64,000 nucleotides of DNA from Diabrotica undecimpunctata (lineage: Eukaryota > Arthropoda > Insecta > Coleoptera > Chrysomelidae), in assembly GCF_040954645.1 (NCBI RefSeq), contig NC_092807.1, positions 27,883,853 through 27,947,852 on the forward strand. Reading direction: 5' to 3'. Every line of letters starts with the position of its first letter. The stretch's first letter is position 1. Both the position numbers and the translations under genes were made by a program. Positions 32,684 through 46,842 of this stretch are shown here, piece after piece. Under the pieces are notes generated by a model, which ran no database searches, was not told the DNA's origin, and worked only from the letters and a program-made list of their open reading frames with translations.

Positions 32684-33761
32684 GTATTTATATATCCTTT
32701 TATTCTATTTTATATATCCTTTATATCATTAGTTTAACCTTTATGAAATATTGAAATCTTATTTTACATAGGAAAATATTTAAGAATACCCAACAGCAGC
32801 ATTGCTGATGGTAATGAATATTTTCCCTAATTTGATTTTTTATGCAGGTCGTGTAAATACTAGAGCAGGACAAAAGATTCTAAAAAGTTTTTAACTAAAA
32901 TAAAAAAACCATTGAATTAAACCGTTTGTGCATTGAATACTAATTTAGCAGCGCTACAACTTTTTGTACACAATTTACTGCTGTCTGGTGATTACGAGTT
33001 TAAAAGTGAATGTAAATACCAAGCGGTAACTTTTCCAACTTTGTACCTTCTGACTCGTACTGATGAAATAAATAAACCGACCTCCTGTTATGTACGCCTT
33101 CGATACTTTTGCGCGATGTTTGCGATTTTGCGAATGCCTCGTAAAAAGTTGGAATCAGCTGGAGTTTTGCAACTTCGTCAATAAGCTGTTGTACTCTCAA
33201 TATTTGAATACTTCATGGAACTTTTTGTGTAAACTTTAACTTTAGACACTAGAAGTTTTCGGTAGAGGTTTTTGTTTACTGTTTGCTTCTTTTGATTTAA
33301 CGGTACGAAAGGTAATTTATAAAAAGTTGTTAATAGTAACAAAAAGCAGAATGGGAAGTGAAAAAGATTTAAATACAGTGCGAGGCAAATCTACTGAATA
33401 AATTTATTTTTTAGAGAATAGGCGAATTTTTAGACAAATAAATCCCAAAAAAGAGCGATTTTTATTTTAAAATTATAATTGTTTAATATCATATGATTAG
33501 TTAATCATATTCTGAGTAACTCTTGGTCTTCCAGTAAGATAAAATTGTTTTTTGTAAGAGTGACAGCATAGGCGTGGCCACAGCGGGTGCCGCTAGTGTT
33601 GTGGAACCCACACTAACTTTCGAAGGGAGCAAAAATTGGGATCGTTCACTTCTAAAAACAACTAATCTGCGAAGATGAGTAATATTAAATAAATGAGATA
33701 ATAAACTAAAAAGTAAAGTTTTTATAAAAAAAAAATTAAAAATTATAAAAGATCTAACTCT
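32684..33761. other. No gene seen
   Basis: AT-rich. The 66-codon minus-strand frame at 33000-33200 has no signature. Nothing recognised. Confidence 0.35.
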
Positions 33762-36468
33762 GTTCACAAATTGTTGAGAGCACGAAATATGCCTCAAACT
33801 CATAAAACGGTCGTAAATCATAGGCGTTCCTAAGGTGTTTATTCATTAAATAATAATATAATGTTTTAATACTGTTATATATAATATTGATAATATTTTA
33901 ATACTAATATATTTAGCAAAAAAACAATTAAAACCTTCACGACTAATGTTGGTTATTATATTATATTAATAAAAATAAGAATTTAACCTTTAACAATTTT
34001 GTAAATAAGAATACCTTATCTCTTTGGATATTTCAATACTAATCTTCGCGTTTAATCACTTTACTAGAAAACCTGGAATTCATATCCGAATGTACTATTC
34101 GTTGCAAGATAATTAAGATGGAATTCCCCAGATTTTTAATAATATAATTATATTCGAAACTTAACTTGAAAGGGTGAAGTTATTACGAAAGAAAACAATT
34201 TTTTTGTTTAGTACGTTTTTGATCGCATGTAATTTACGGCTCGTCGGTGTTTCCGCGTCTACGGCAGTAATTAGCGTCTCGAATATTTCTTTTGCGAATT
34301 ATCAGTGCGTGAGTGATTTTTTATTCCATATACCTACGAACATATACGTACCTTTCGCTCGTGCTCGTTTTGTTGGATTGTGATGGCTTCATCATCAAGT
34401 TTTACACCGGTACTGTTGCGTACAGTCAGTAAGTCTGTCTATTCACCAAGAGAGAAGACTATTGTCCTGAATGTTCACGATGCTCTGGTTTCTCAGAATC
34501 CCACAAACACTGTTCGCAACATAGTCGAAAGTTGTGCCAACATGACTGGCGTAGGAGAGTCAACTTTATATAGGTAAAATTCATGGATTTTTTTTCAAAA
34601 AAGAAATACCAAACCTAAACAAAATTTTACAAGAAGTTAGAGACGACCCGGATTTGCCTCATATCGGACGAACTAAATTGTGGCAAGTTTTAAAAGAATT
34701 ATATTTCCGGTGGGAGAAATCAGACCGAAAATCACTTTTGATTTACCGGGAGGAGAAGATGATGTTGGAGAAGAAATTATCTAAGATTCATACGAAAATT
34801 CCGGGCTGAAGAAAGGCCCATCTTCTACCAGGATGAAACGTGGGTAAACTCAGGTCATACTCTAAAAAAAATTTGGTCAGATAAAAATATATTAAGCTCC
34901 AGGCAAGCCTTTATGGAAGGTTGGTCTACTGGTATCTCCCCACCTTCTGGTAAAGGCAGTAGATTAATAATTTCTCACATTGGCAGTGAAAAAGGATTTG
35001 TTAAGGATGGTTTGTTGGAATTTCATTCCAAAAGCACAAAAGACTATCACGAGGTGATGACAGCTGATGTTTTCGAAGAGTATTTTGAGCAAATGATTGA
35101 ACACATACCACCAAATTCAATTATAGTATTAGATAATGCACCTTATCATTCACGACTAGTAGAAAGACTTCTAACGAATGCGTGGAAGAAACAGGATATT
35201 CTTGACTGGCTGCGGAATAAGTATCTGCCTTACGAAGATGGAATGGTAAAAGCAGAACTTTTAAAAATTGCCCGGCAACACAAATCTAAGTTCAAGAAAT
35301 ACGTAGTTGACAAAATGGCGGAAAGGCGAAACATCACAGTCTTTAGACTTCCACCCTACCACTGCGAAATAAATCCAATTGAACTCATTTGGGCACAAAT
35401 GAAAAGTTATGTGGCTACAAAAAATACGTCATATAAAATACAAGCTGTACGTAATTGTTATACGAGTCTTTATAACGTATTACAAAACAAAACTGGAAAG
35501 ATGCAGTAAGACATGTAATAGAAGAAGAACAAAAAATGTGGGATCTTGATAACATAATTGATGCGACCGTAGAGATTATTAACCTAATTATTAACCCTCA
35601 AGACGACTCGGATTCCGAAGTTGATCCTATTTATTTTGAATTTGAATAGTTTTCTAATCGTAATTATATAAGGTAAGTAATAGTAGTTGTAATCGTAAGG
35701 TATTAAAGGGGAAAGGCGCAAAATGTCGCCTGTCAAAATCTTCAATGTGTTTTAAATGTATCCATTTTTTTTTCAAATCCTGAGAAAACTAAAAAGCATT
35801 TTTGAAAAAATTAAAGGTAGAATGAAATATTTTTTAGAATAAATAAAAAGTTTCTTTTGCATGCAATATTTTCAATTAAAAATTATACTATATTTTCTCT
35901 TTTATTTTCACCCCTGTTACATAACATATTAAAATAACATTGTAGAAGTTTTCAGGGACTTTCTGCCCTGAGTAATAATGTAATCTTTCATTCTGCGTTT
36001 AAATTTTTCAAAAATATTTTTAGTTTTCTCCGAATTCGAAAATAATGGATACATTTAAAACACATTGGAAATTTTGCCAGGCGACATTTGACGCCTTTTT
36101 CCTTAATTAAATAAATGTATCTTTTACAAATGGCAAGAAACTTTTTATTTTTAAATAAAATAAATAAGTTTTATTAAAAAATACAATTTACATAAGTACA
36201 ATTTAAAAAATATATTTATTTAGTTCAAATAAATGTTTTAATCATATACTCTACGACACTGGTCGTTCATTTCTAACCATTCAAAATACCCCTATAATAG
36301 GATTATAAGGTATTGTATTCCTTCAGATACAAGGTGGGTTAGTCGAAAACGTCTTAAACCGTCAGTTTTAGGTTGGTTTTTACTATTATATCGTATTACC
36401 TATCCTCTCTGTATTTCAGTTTTCTAATTAGGGTTAAACTTGTAGTGAGCTATCAACAAATTGTGAAC
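33762..36468 (+). mobile_element. IS630/Tc1-like DDE element, copy A (D-E spacing 82)
   Basis: Ends GTTCACAAATTGTTGAGAGC (33762) and, inverted, GTTCACAATTTGTTGATAGC (ending at 36468). Contains one transposase gene. Copy B at 51994-54902 is the same family in the opposite orientation, including the noncoding flanks (for example the GGCGACATTTTGCGCC-like stretch near 35720 and its inverted partner near 36090, which give internal inverted repeats). Confidence 0.75.
34380..35649 (+). pseudogene. IS630/Tc1-like transposase, copy A
   Basis: Starts MMASSSSFTPVLLRTVSKSV. A stretch of about 120 bp present in copy B is missing after STLYR (34575). PDLPHIGRTKLWQVLKEL and RFIRKFRAEERP are followed by FYQDETWVNSGHTLKK with the first catalytic aspartate. 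IIVLDNAPYHS has the second and CEINPIELIW the glutamate, with exactly 82 residues between them. The last 45 codons are shifted to another frame at about 35490 and end ...DDSDSEVDPIYFEFE at 35649. Catalytic residues are intact, but the gene is broken. Confidence 0.8.
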
Positions 36469-36913
36469 CGTGTATAGAGGACTTTTAATTATTTTTATAG
36501 CTAAACCCAGACTTGTATTAGTTTTACAAATTATATATACAACTATTCTCTCCACAGCACTAAAAAATTTCACAAATTTCACTAGGTATTTAACACATAT
36601 GTGAGATCGGTCATAAGTTAACTAAATAATTTAGACATCCGATTATATCGCCCCCTTAGTGCAACAAGTAGATAACTCGAAATTTATGCATTTTGAGTTA
36701 TCCAGTTAAATCTGACCTATTTTTCATGCTCTTTTTAATGCAACAACTAGATATATATTATACGAGCAGTCAAAACATTTAAAGAGTGGCCAAAAATAGA
36801 TAACTTCCAAAATGTACTTTCTATTACTAGACATCTTTAGATATCTACTTGTAGCACTAACATTACTGAGTAGGTAACAAGTAGGTAACGAAGCAGATAC
36901 GCAGCTCACAAGT
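36469..36913. other. No gene seen
   Basis: AT-rich spacer between DDE copy A and the uncharacterised gene. Confidence 0.35.
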
Positions 36914-37791
36914 ATGGAAGAACTTCCTGTTACAACAAAAAAAAAAAAGAAAAAGGAAAAGGAATCCCAATAGCTGGGGAAGAAATATTGCAAAAAAAAA
37001 GAAGACAGGGTGGATAAAAGTTACGTTTCTAGTAGAGGAAATTACATCCCAGGGGTTTCAATGAAGAATCCGTGTAGTACAACATGTAAGAGAAAATACA
37101 ATGACAAATTAACCAACAATGCTCGACTCAAGAGTTTTCAAACGTACTATCGGCTTGAATCATCTGAACGAAAAAGGGATTTTATAAACAGTAACACAGA
37201 AAAAATTCCAAAAAAACTAACAACCACACAGAATTCCCAACGCCAATACACGATTTTATTTTGTTTGCCTACCAATCAAGGAAAAACACAAGTTTGTAAG
37301 GCTATGTTTATAAATACATTAAGTATACGAAAAGAAGTAGTGGATATTGTAATACAGCATCGAATGGAAGAAAACATTACTGCAGCGGATCAAAGAGGCA
37401 AAAGTGCGGAGAAAACCACAATTCCTGAAATTTTACAAGAAACCATATTGAAAGATTACCCGTAGTACCTTTACATTATTGTCGTGCAAAAACTTAAAGA
37501 AAGTATTTAGCGTCCGATCTTAATATTACTATAATGTACACCATGTATAAAGAGGATTGTACAGAAAAAAAAATACCGTTCGTAAGTTCGTCAATGTACA
37601 GAAAGATATTTTATGAAGAATATAACCTGGGTTTTTACCGCCCTATAAAGAACCAGTGCCGTATATGTATGAGTTATAATATACCTGGTAGCATTAAAAC
37701 TGGAATAATAGAAGCTAATTATCAAGCTCACTATGCTGCAAAAGATAGAGCCCGGGATGAAAAAAGGTCTGACAAGAAATTGAGAGACTGA
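36914..37791 (+). pseudogene. Uncharacterised insect multicopy protein family, copy B
   Basis: Starts MEELPVTTKKKKKKEKESQ, then a stop. YVSSRGNYIPGVSMKNPC, CSTTCKRKYND and SFQTYYRLESSERKRDFIN follow, then VCKAMFINTLSIRKEVVD, DQRGKSAEK, PVVPLHYCRAKT, RKYLASDLNITIMYTMYKED and SMYRKIFYEEYNLGFYRP with QCRICMSYN. Shares block order with copy A (VCxxxF, DxxGK/RH, SHY/LHY). A frameshift lies near 37465 and a stop after RAKT. I recognise the pattern from many insect genomes but not a function. It contains paired cysteines that might bind zinc. Confidence 0.5.
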
Positions 37792-38690
37792 GCTAGGTGA
37801 AGCATAGACGATAAGCTCCCATGGTTGATTGAGGTATTATTTTATTTGAGTATTAGGGTATTATTGGGTATTATTTTATGAGGTATTTCAATTCTCTTTA
37901 GTAGTCTTATCGTTACAACTAATAAACCAGATCCCCAAGATCTTGATTAGTTTTTTTAATTGATAATTAATATAATTAAGTGATTAAATGAGTGTAAGAC
38001 CATTTTTGTTTTTGAGTTATCGTGCAACATTTTCAACTGTATATGTCATGTATGACCTTACAAAATAAAATTAAAAAAATATGATCGATATATATTTTTT
38101 TCTATTAACCCCTATTTTATTACAATATCAACCTAAATACTTATGAAGACAATAGACAATTAATAGGACAAAGTAATAGGACTGACAAATTAAAATATTA
38201 TGGCATTCAGGGAGGCATCCAGTGATGCATCCGTTTTTCAAACTTAGTCTTCAATATTGACTATCTTTGACACCTATTTATACATAATCCTATTTATACA
38301 TAATACATATACATTTATGTATTATGTATGCGGTTTATTCACTAAACTTTTTGCGAACACATTCGGATGCACTTTTAGTTTCTCTGTATGTGTTTTCCTG
38401 CACTTTTTTATATCATTTTTATGGTATGTTAGTTACAAACCATAAAACGGCTAGTACTTTTCGTAATATTTTAGATTGAACTCTTTGACTATTTAAGTAT
38501 TGGAATTTGCGGCGATTTCCTCTAAAATTGTAGTCCATAAGCCCAAATTGGTTTCAGGATGTATTTGTAGAATCTTATATAGTAAAACGCTAAGCCCTTT
38601 TCTTGTCCACCACTTTACTCAAAAACCATATTAGATAATTAAAATATTTTTTCGGAATATTATTAGTATTACGTATGAGATTGTCAGGAT
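37792..38690. other. No gene seen
   Basis: AT-rich with many short T runs; nothing recognised. Confidence 0.35.
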
Positions 38691-38699
38691 ATACTTTTG

Positions 38700-39110
38700 G
38701 TACAAAAATTCACTTCCGGTTTTGAGATGACCGGAAGTTAAAATTTACTTTAAGTTTTAGACCCCACAATGTATATATGGATCGAAAGGTCTCATCGAGA
38801 CGAATCTAATTATGTACTTCCGGTTGCAATCCGACACCGGAAGTGACCCGAAACGCGCATAAAACGTCAAGATAGAGCAAATCTGACACCGGATTCGTGA
38901 TCAGCATGCAAAATTAACTGCTAAATGATATCCATGTCGACATTTGATGAACTAAAAATTGCATTCCGGTTTTGAGGTTGACGTCCGGTTTCGTTTTTAT
39001 TAGTCAAATCAATAGAGAATTCAACGTAGAGTTCAAAAATGTAAGTTCACGAAATTATCATTTATAGTTTTTGAGTTATTGATAAAAATATTTTTACTTC
39101 CGGTCATTGT
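38700..39110. repeat. Cluster of ACTTCCGG / CCGGAAGT motifs
   Basis: The motif ACTTCCGG or its complement appears repeatedly (near 38711, 38730, 38816, 38838 and 39100) with partial forms TTCCGGTTT near 38937 and TCCGGTTTC near 38973. This is far more than expected in such AT-rich DNA. Probably a decayed noncoding interspersed repeat. Confidence 0.5.
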
Positions 39111-39279
39111 ATATATTGTATATTTTTCTCGCAAAATAAAAATTTCATTTAAAAAACTCGATGTCGAGTTGGTCCGCTAGTATTATTTTATTTTCAGTTA
39201 ATAGTTTTGATTTTTCACCTAATAACCAAAACATGTTCTTCAATTTATGACCTAGTTGTTTTCACTTAGTGAATATATA

Positions 39280-39665
39280 CTTACTTACTATATATGTTCA
39301 GGGATTTTACACTATTCACTGCCTTCCCTCGCTCAACCGTTTCCATCTCTCTCTGTTGTCTAATTCTCCATCGTTTAGTCCTCTCTTACTCATGGCGTCA
39401 TCTACTTCGTTCTTCCAGGATTTTATCCATCTGCTGTCGCTAGTTTTTCTTACATGCCCATACCACTTTAGTCTTTTTTGTTCTATATTATGTTAGTATG
39501 TCAGTTTTTATTGATGTTTTTTTACTTCTCCTATTCATTCTTGTTACTCTGCAGCATCTCTTCGCATTTTCTTCGTCATGTAGTCAAGGTTTTCTCTAAG
39601 TATATATTGAATAGGGTTGGATATGTGCAACAACCTCGAATAAGCCCTTTTGTTGCACTTTAAAT
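39280..39665 (-). pseudogene. LINE fragment, RT and C-terminal pieces
   Basis: On the minus strand GLIRGCCTYPTLFNIYLEKT (RT box near 39600-39650) is followed, after a deletion, by RLKWYGHVRKTSDSRWIKSW, EVDDAMSKRGLNDGELDNRE and RWKRLSEGRQ. The palm with the YADD box is missing. Similar in type to the LINE at 45088-46444. Confidence 0.55.
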
Positions 39666-39759
39666 ATATACTTCTTCTAGTTTAATCTTTTCTCCAAGTA
39701 AATACTTTCATTTAATTTGACTCTCCATTTTGCCATCCATTGTTTTATTTTGTTTAGTT

Positions 39760-40450
39760 ATTTTGTAGTATTTCTAAGGCTATTTTGTGATTTTTGTTAG
39801 ATGATAGAATTGCCTTATCATCCGCAAAAGTGGCTGTGATCATATTTGTATCTCTTGGTAGGTCAGCAGTGAATATAAGGTATATAAGGGGTCTTAGGAG
39901 GCTTCCTTGAGACACTTCAGCGAGAATTTCGTGTATGCTTGGTATTAATTTTCATACTTTTCCTGGAAATTTCTGTTGGTGATTTATGACTTGTTGGCAA
40001 ATTCTGTTTAGGTTTACATTAGAGACTTTTATGCCAGACTTTATCAAATTCCTGGTTTATGTCTAGGAATACCGCTGAACAATGCCTATTATTTTTAAGT
40101 CTTCATTGATTCTCTTTTAAATTCTACGTACCTGTTGTATTGTTGAAATTTGTTTTATAAACCCAGATTAGTATGATAGTATTAGTTTTTTGTTTTCTAC
40201 TATAGGCATAAGCCTAGTAAGTGTCAACTTTTCAAAAACTTTGGAAACCGCTGGAGCAATACTAATAGGACAGTAAGACTGTACATTTTCTGGTTCTTTT
40301 CCTGGCTTTAGTATTATTGTTATCTGTGCTAATTTAGATTGTTGTAAAAAATGACCGAATCTTGTTATAAAGTTAAATAACTGTGTCCGAAATTGAAAAC
40401 TTTTCTCTAGGAATTGCTGCAGAGTTTTTCCAGTAATGAGGTCGTATCCT
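39760..40450 (-). pseudogene. Jockey-type LINE reverse transcriptase fragment
   Basis: In broken minus-strand frames: ITIILKPGKEPENVQSY, CPISIAPAVSKVFEKLTLTR, AVFLDINQEFDKVWH, AEVSQGSLLRPLIYLIFTAD and TATFADDKAILSS. The FADD box is present. Both ends are missing and several frames are needed. Confidence 0.6.
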
Positions 40451-40469
40451 AAAATCTAAGACTATCGTT

Positions 40470-40990
40470 GTGAAAGAAGAAAAATCTACTACTTAGACGA
40501 AACTTGGCTAAATGAATGCCATACTGTCTCAAAGGTGAGGTAAGTGTTAGAAATGAGAAACCGTCAACAAACCTTTATTCAAGGACTATCATCGGGTTTG
40601 AAAACACCAGAGGGCAAAGGACGAAGTCTCATTTCAATACACATAGGATGAGCAGTGATTTGAAAGTTTTGAATAACGGCTTGTTATTCTTTGAATTCAA
40701 GAAAACCCATGGCTATCATAAAGAAATGGACGAGCAAAGTATGAAGGTTTGTATTCAGAGAGTTTATTAAACCTTTAACCAAATTCTATTTTCGTTACGG
40801 ACAATTCATCTTACCATAGTCGACAATGGGAGCCGCCATCAACAACTGCCTGGTGAAAAGCTGGTATTATGAACTGGCTCTATCAAGGGGACATATATTC
40901 GAATAAAAGGCGAAATGACTCATGAATTGAACATAATTTGTTCTGCACCTCCCTCCTTATTATTGTTGAACTCCATCGAACTTATATAGA
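40470..40990 (+). pseudogene. IS630/Tc1-like transposase remnant (third family)
   Basis: YYLDETWLNECHTVSKV has the first catalytic aspartate, followed by NRQQTFIQGLSSGLKTPEG, the FEFKKTHGYHKEMDEQ region, VTDNSSYHS with the second aspartate (near 40800) and PSLLLLNSIELI with the glutamate. Frameshifts separate all parts, and the interval before the glutamate is shortened. Layout matches the 82-residue family of copies A and B, but the sequence is clearly different. Confidence 0.6.
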
Positions 40991-41044
40991 CACAAATAAA
41001 AATAAGTAGCGAAGGAAACTTAACTTAAACACGGACTCCTAAAA

Positions 41045-41160
41045 GGGCTTGTGCGTCGCTGTTTACTGTGTCTTCCCAGCGCTTTCTTGGCTTTCCAACC
41101 GGTCTCTTTCCCTGCATTATAGCATTCAGTGCTCTTTTTGGTAGCCTATGGTAGTGATAT
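41045..41160 (-). pseudogene. LINE C-terminal fragment
   Basis: RLPKRALNAIMQGKRPVGKP followed by RKRWEDTVNSDAQALLG is the GRPxxRWxD-type tail of insect non-LTR proteins. Only about 38 codons remain. Confidence 0.55.
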
Positions 41161-43605
<2,445 letters not shown>

Positions 43606-43680
43606 ATGTCTACCACAAAACAGCGGGGGATCGATTCTGGACAGGATCGCACATTTATTTTCCATTTGCATTACTTATTC

Positions 43681-44640
43681 GATTGTTAGGTGTGTTTAAA
43701 AGCTGGTCTTTATCATTGTATACTAAAGTTATAATAGTTGCAAAAGTTGCTATTTACATACACTACATTCACATATTTACAAAACTTTATCATTTCAAAA
43801 TATAGTACAAAAAGAACAGAGGCAAAAATATTTTAGAAAATTATTTTCAAAATTGAAGTGTGTCTAAAAGCTGGTTTTATACCGTTATCAACTGAATTTA
43901 AATTACGTATACATAGAAAGTTTACCATTTACAAATATCACTCAAAAAATACTTACATTTAAAAAAATTCATGGACAAATCAGTTTTACTATCACTGTCG
44001 TTATCTAGATCTATAATAATTGTTTCTTTGAGCAACCTATCTGTATTTATATAAGATCTTTCCATCTTTAGAACGTGGGCAACACTATTTTTCCTGCTGT
44101 CATTGGCTATTTTCCCCATTTCTAATTCAATTAGATGAACCACAGATGAATTTAGGGTGGGCGAATCATTACTTCTCCTTACTGATGCTTTTAGCTGATG
44201 CCATATGTGTTTAATCGGATTCAACATGCAATAGTAAGGAGGAAGTCCTAATACTGTATGACGAATTTCTTTCTGTCCTAACTGTCGCAATAATAGTGTT
44301 TTCTGATGGTATAAAACCATTTTTTGTTCCTGCATGGATTATTGTAATACGTTTTCCTTTATTTAATGAAGCTTTCGTTGTACAGCGACCAGAAAGATCT
44401 GCCCAACCATACTTTGCAACGTCATGGGTGTCAAACCACGTCTCATCCAGATAAATAATTTCTCTTCCACTTTCTCTGTATTTATGAATTTGAATTAAAA
44501 ATTCCGTCCTCCATATATGTAGACGAGCAGATTCTATAATTACTTGGCGTTTATCGCTCGTTTTTATTTTAAAGCCGTTTTTTAGAAGACAATGTCTTAC
44601 TGTCTCACTGTTCAAAAGCTCCATCAAATAAAACGTATTA
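43681..44640 (-). mobile_element. DDE element, second family, minus-strand copy
   Basis: Noncoding end with GTGTCTAAAAGCTGGTTTTA (43860) that recurs inverted near 46725, and a transposase remnant. It abuts a plus-strand copy of the same family at about 44640-44650, so the pair forms a head-to-head inverted structure. Confidence 0.6.
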
Positions 44641-44690
44641 CAATAAAAAATGCAGGAACAAAAAATGGTTTTACACCTATGCTTTAGCCT
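43925..44690 (-). pseudogene. IS630/Tc1-like transposase, second family, minus copy
   Basis: HCLLKNGFKIKTSDKRQVII, LHIWRTEFLIQIHKYRESGR, then IIYLDETWFDTHDVAKYGWA with the first aspartate and ITIIHAGTKNGF. After this a segment with the second aspartate is missing: the frame passes to NTIIATVRTERN and then GLPPYYCMLNPIKHIWHQLK, where the expected glutamate of NPIE is lysine. It ends IDLDNDSDSKTDLSM. Two of three catalytic residues are lost. Confidence 0.65.
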
Positions 44691-45087
44691 TGTCATGCAA
44701 AAAGATTAAGCACTCCCGTGTCGACTATCATGATACCACTCCGTCAGAATTATTTTAAAACTGGTTTTAAACGAAGTTATTGCAAAATATACTACCAAAC
44801 AGTGTAATTTTGATGAACAATGGCACAGTCGTAGTCTGAATAAAGTTCCATGTTCTAATGACACCAAACTTAGAATCAATCAATATATGCTGGAAAATAT
44901 ATTATGAAGATAATTATTCTAAAAAACAATTACTGGAAACTAAAATTATTTTTCTCCAGACAACAATATTATTGCTACAGTTGGCGAAAGAAATTGGTCA
45001 TCAGTATTAAAACTGCCTCCTTACTATTGCATGTTCAATCCGATTGAACACATATGGCATCAGCTAAAAGCATCGGTAAGGAGAAGT

Positions 45088-46444
45088 GGTAAGTTTTCGG
45101 TATGGCAACTTTTGTTGCCATACCGAAAAAACCAAAAGCAAAGTCTTGTGATCACCATCGGATGATAAGTCTAATTAACCACATTTCGAAGGAATACACC
45201 AAGGTTATTTACAACAGAATAAGCAAAAAATGCGAGGATAACACTGGAGATTCGCAGTTTGGGTTTCGGAATTCTCTTGGGACAAGAGAAGCACTTTTTA
45301 GTCTATAGGTACTCATCCAGCGCTGCAGAGATATGAACAAAGACGTGTACATATGCTTTATAGACTACGCAAAAGCATTCGATAACGTAAAGCACGAAAA
45401 AATAATTGAAGTTCTCCATAAGATCGGAGTCGACTACAGAGACATTCGAACAATAGCGAGTCTCTATTGGGGTCAAACAGCTAAAGTGAAAGTAGGATCT
45501 ACATTGACCAATAAAATTGAGATCAAGAAAGGGGTACGACAGGGCTGTATCTTGTCTCCTATTATCTTTAATATATACTCAGAAGAAGTATTTCAGCGCT
45601 GGAGGAAAGCACAGAAGGCATAAAGATAAATGGAGAAATAATTAATAACATAAGGTATGCTGATGACACTGTGATTCTAGCAAGTAGCATGGAGGAACTG
45701 AGTTGCCTAATGAGTAAGATACAAAAAACAAGTGCACAATACGGACTCAGACTAAATATCACAAAAACCAAATGGATGTTAGTAAGCAAAACCCAACAAC
45801 CACCACAGCAACTGATATTAGACAATGAAAGAATTGAACACGTGGATTCGTACATCTACTTGGGAACAACAGTTAACTCAAATTGGGATCAAGCGAAGGA
45901 AATACGTATAAGAGTAGAAAAGGCAAGAGCATCGTTCACTACCATGAAGCAAATTTTCACCTCTAAAAGCCTCACCCTACCTCTCAAAATTCGACTTCTG
46001 AAATGTTATGTATTCCCGGTTTTGTTATATGGAATGGAGGCGTGGACAATGACCGCAACATTGATGAAAAAAGTAGAGGCCTTCGAAATGTGGGCTTACC
46101 GACGTATATTACGTATATACTGGACTGAGCACGTGACCAACGAAGAGGTACTACGCCGGATAGGTAAAGAGAGAGAGGTAGGAATAAGTATAAAGAAAAA
46201 AAAGTTGGAATACTTGGGTCACGTTATGAGACATAATAAATAAATATAGAGTACTACAACTGATCGTTCAAGGGAAAATAGACAGCAGAAGGGGTCCAGG
46301 AAGGAGAAGACACTCGTGGCTTCAAAACTTGCGGCAATGGTTCGGATTGTCATCTGCTGAACTATTTAGATCTGCCGTAAACACAGTCAGAATAGCCATG
46401 TTGATTGCCAACGTTCGGAACGGACAAGGCACATGAAGAAGAAG
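45088..46444 (+). mobile_element. LINE insertion with 10-bp target duplication
   Basis: Flanked by AAGGAGAAGT at 45078-45087 and 46445-46454. Encodes RT without the endonuclease. The 5' end begins with an inverted repeat of its own first bases (45094-45109 with 45114-45129, 16-bp perfect stem, TTTT loop). The 3' end is a GAAGAAGAAG-type repeat. Confidence 0.75.
45102..46438 (+). pseudogene. LINE reverse transcriptase, 5' truncated
   Basis: ATFVAIPKKPKAKSCDHHRM and ISLINHISKEYTKVIYNRIS start the RT. Then CFIDYAKAFDNVKHEKIIEV, IEIKKGVRQGCILSPIIFNI, and IRYADDTVILASSMEELSC with intact YADD (45650-45680), RLNITKTKWMLVSK, YIYLGTTVNSNWDQAKEIRI, FPVLLYGMEAWTMTATLMKK, MWAYRRILRIYWTEHVTNEE and LEYLGHVMR. 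The tail RGPGRRRHSWLQNLRQWFG is in another frame and stops at 46438. Two to three frameshifts. Confidence 0.8.
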
Positions 46445-46805
46445 AAGGAGAAGTAATGTTTCGCTTACCCTAAATTCATCTGCGGTTTGTATAATTGAAT
46501 TATAAATGAAGAAAATAACCAATGACAGCTGGAAAAATATAGCTAGGTTGCTTAAAGAAATAATTATTATATATCTAGATAACGAAAGTGATAGTGAAAC
46601 TGACTTGTCCATGTAATTTTTTTTTAAATATAAGTACTTTTTGAATTGTATTTATAAATGGTAAACTTGCTATGTATACTTAATTTATGTAAATATTTTT
46701 AAATTCAGTTGATGACGGTATAAAACCAGCTATAAGACACACCTCAATTTTGAAAATAATTTCTAAAATATTTTTGCCTCTTTTCTTTTTGAAAATAATA
46801 CAGTT

Positions 46806-46808
<3 letters not shown>

Positions 46809-46840
<32 letters not shown>
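46809..46840. repeat. (TA)n microsatellite, 32 bp
   Basis: Alternating TA run just outside the DDE element end. Confidence 0.9.

Positions 46841-46842
<2 letters not shown>

Larger units (their letters stand above)
44650..46800 (+). mobile_element. DDE element, second family, plus-strand copy split by a LINE
   Basis: Starts at HAGTKNGF (44650) and continues through a decayed second catalytic segment (44800-44830, the aspartate codon reads AAC) to PPYYCMFNPIEHIWHQLKAS (45030-45070). It is then interrupted by a LINE (45088-46444) and resumes RSNVSLTLNSSAV at 46455, ending ...DNESDSETDLSM at 46614. The noncoding end with GACGGTATAAAACCAGC (46715) mirrors 43860-43900. The interval between second aspartate and glutamate is about 77 codons, with a frameshift. 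Confidence 0.65.

Noticed and set aside
32933..33200. Overlapping frames at 32.9-33.2 kb as a host exon
   Set aside because: No splice signals or recognisable domain could be supported, and the frames mirror each other on both strands.
34174..34383. Separate 69-codon gene upstream of the copy A transposase
   Set aside because: The same stretch lies upstream of the transposase start in copy B with changes in frame; it is the element's leader.
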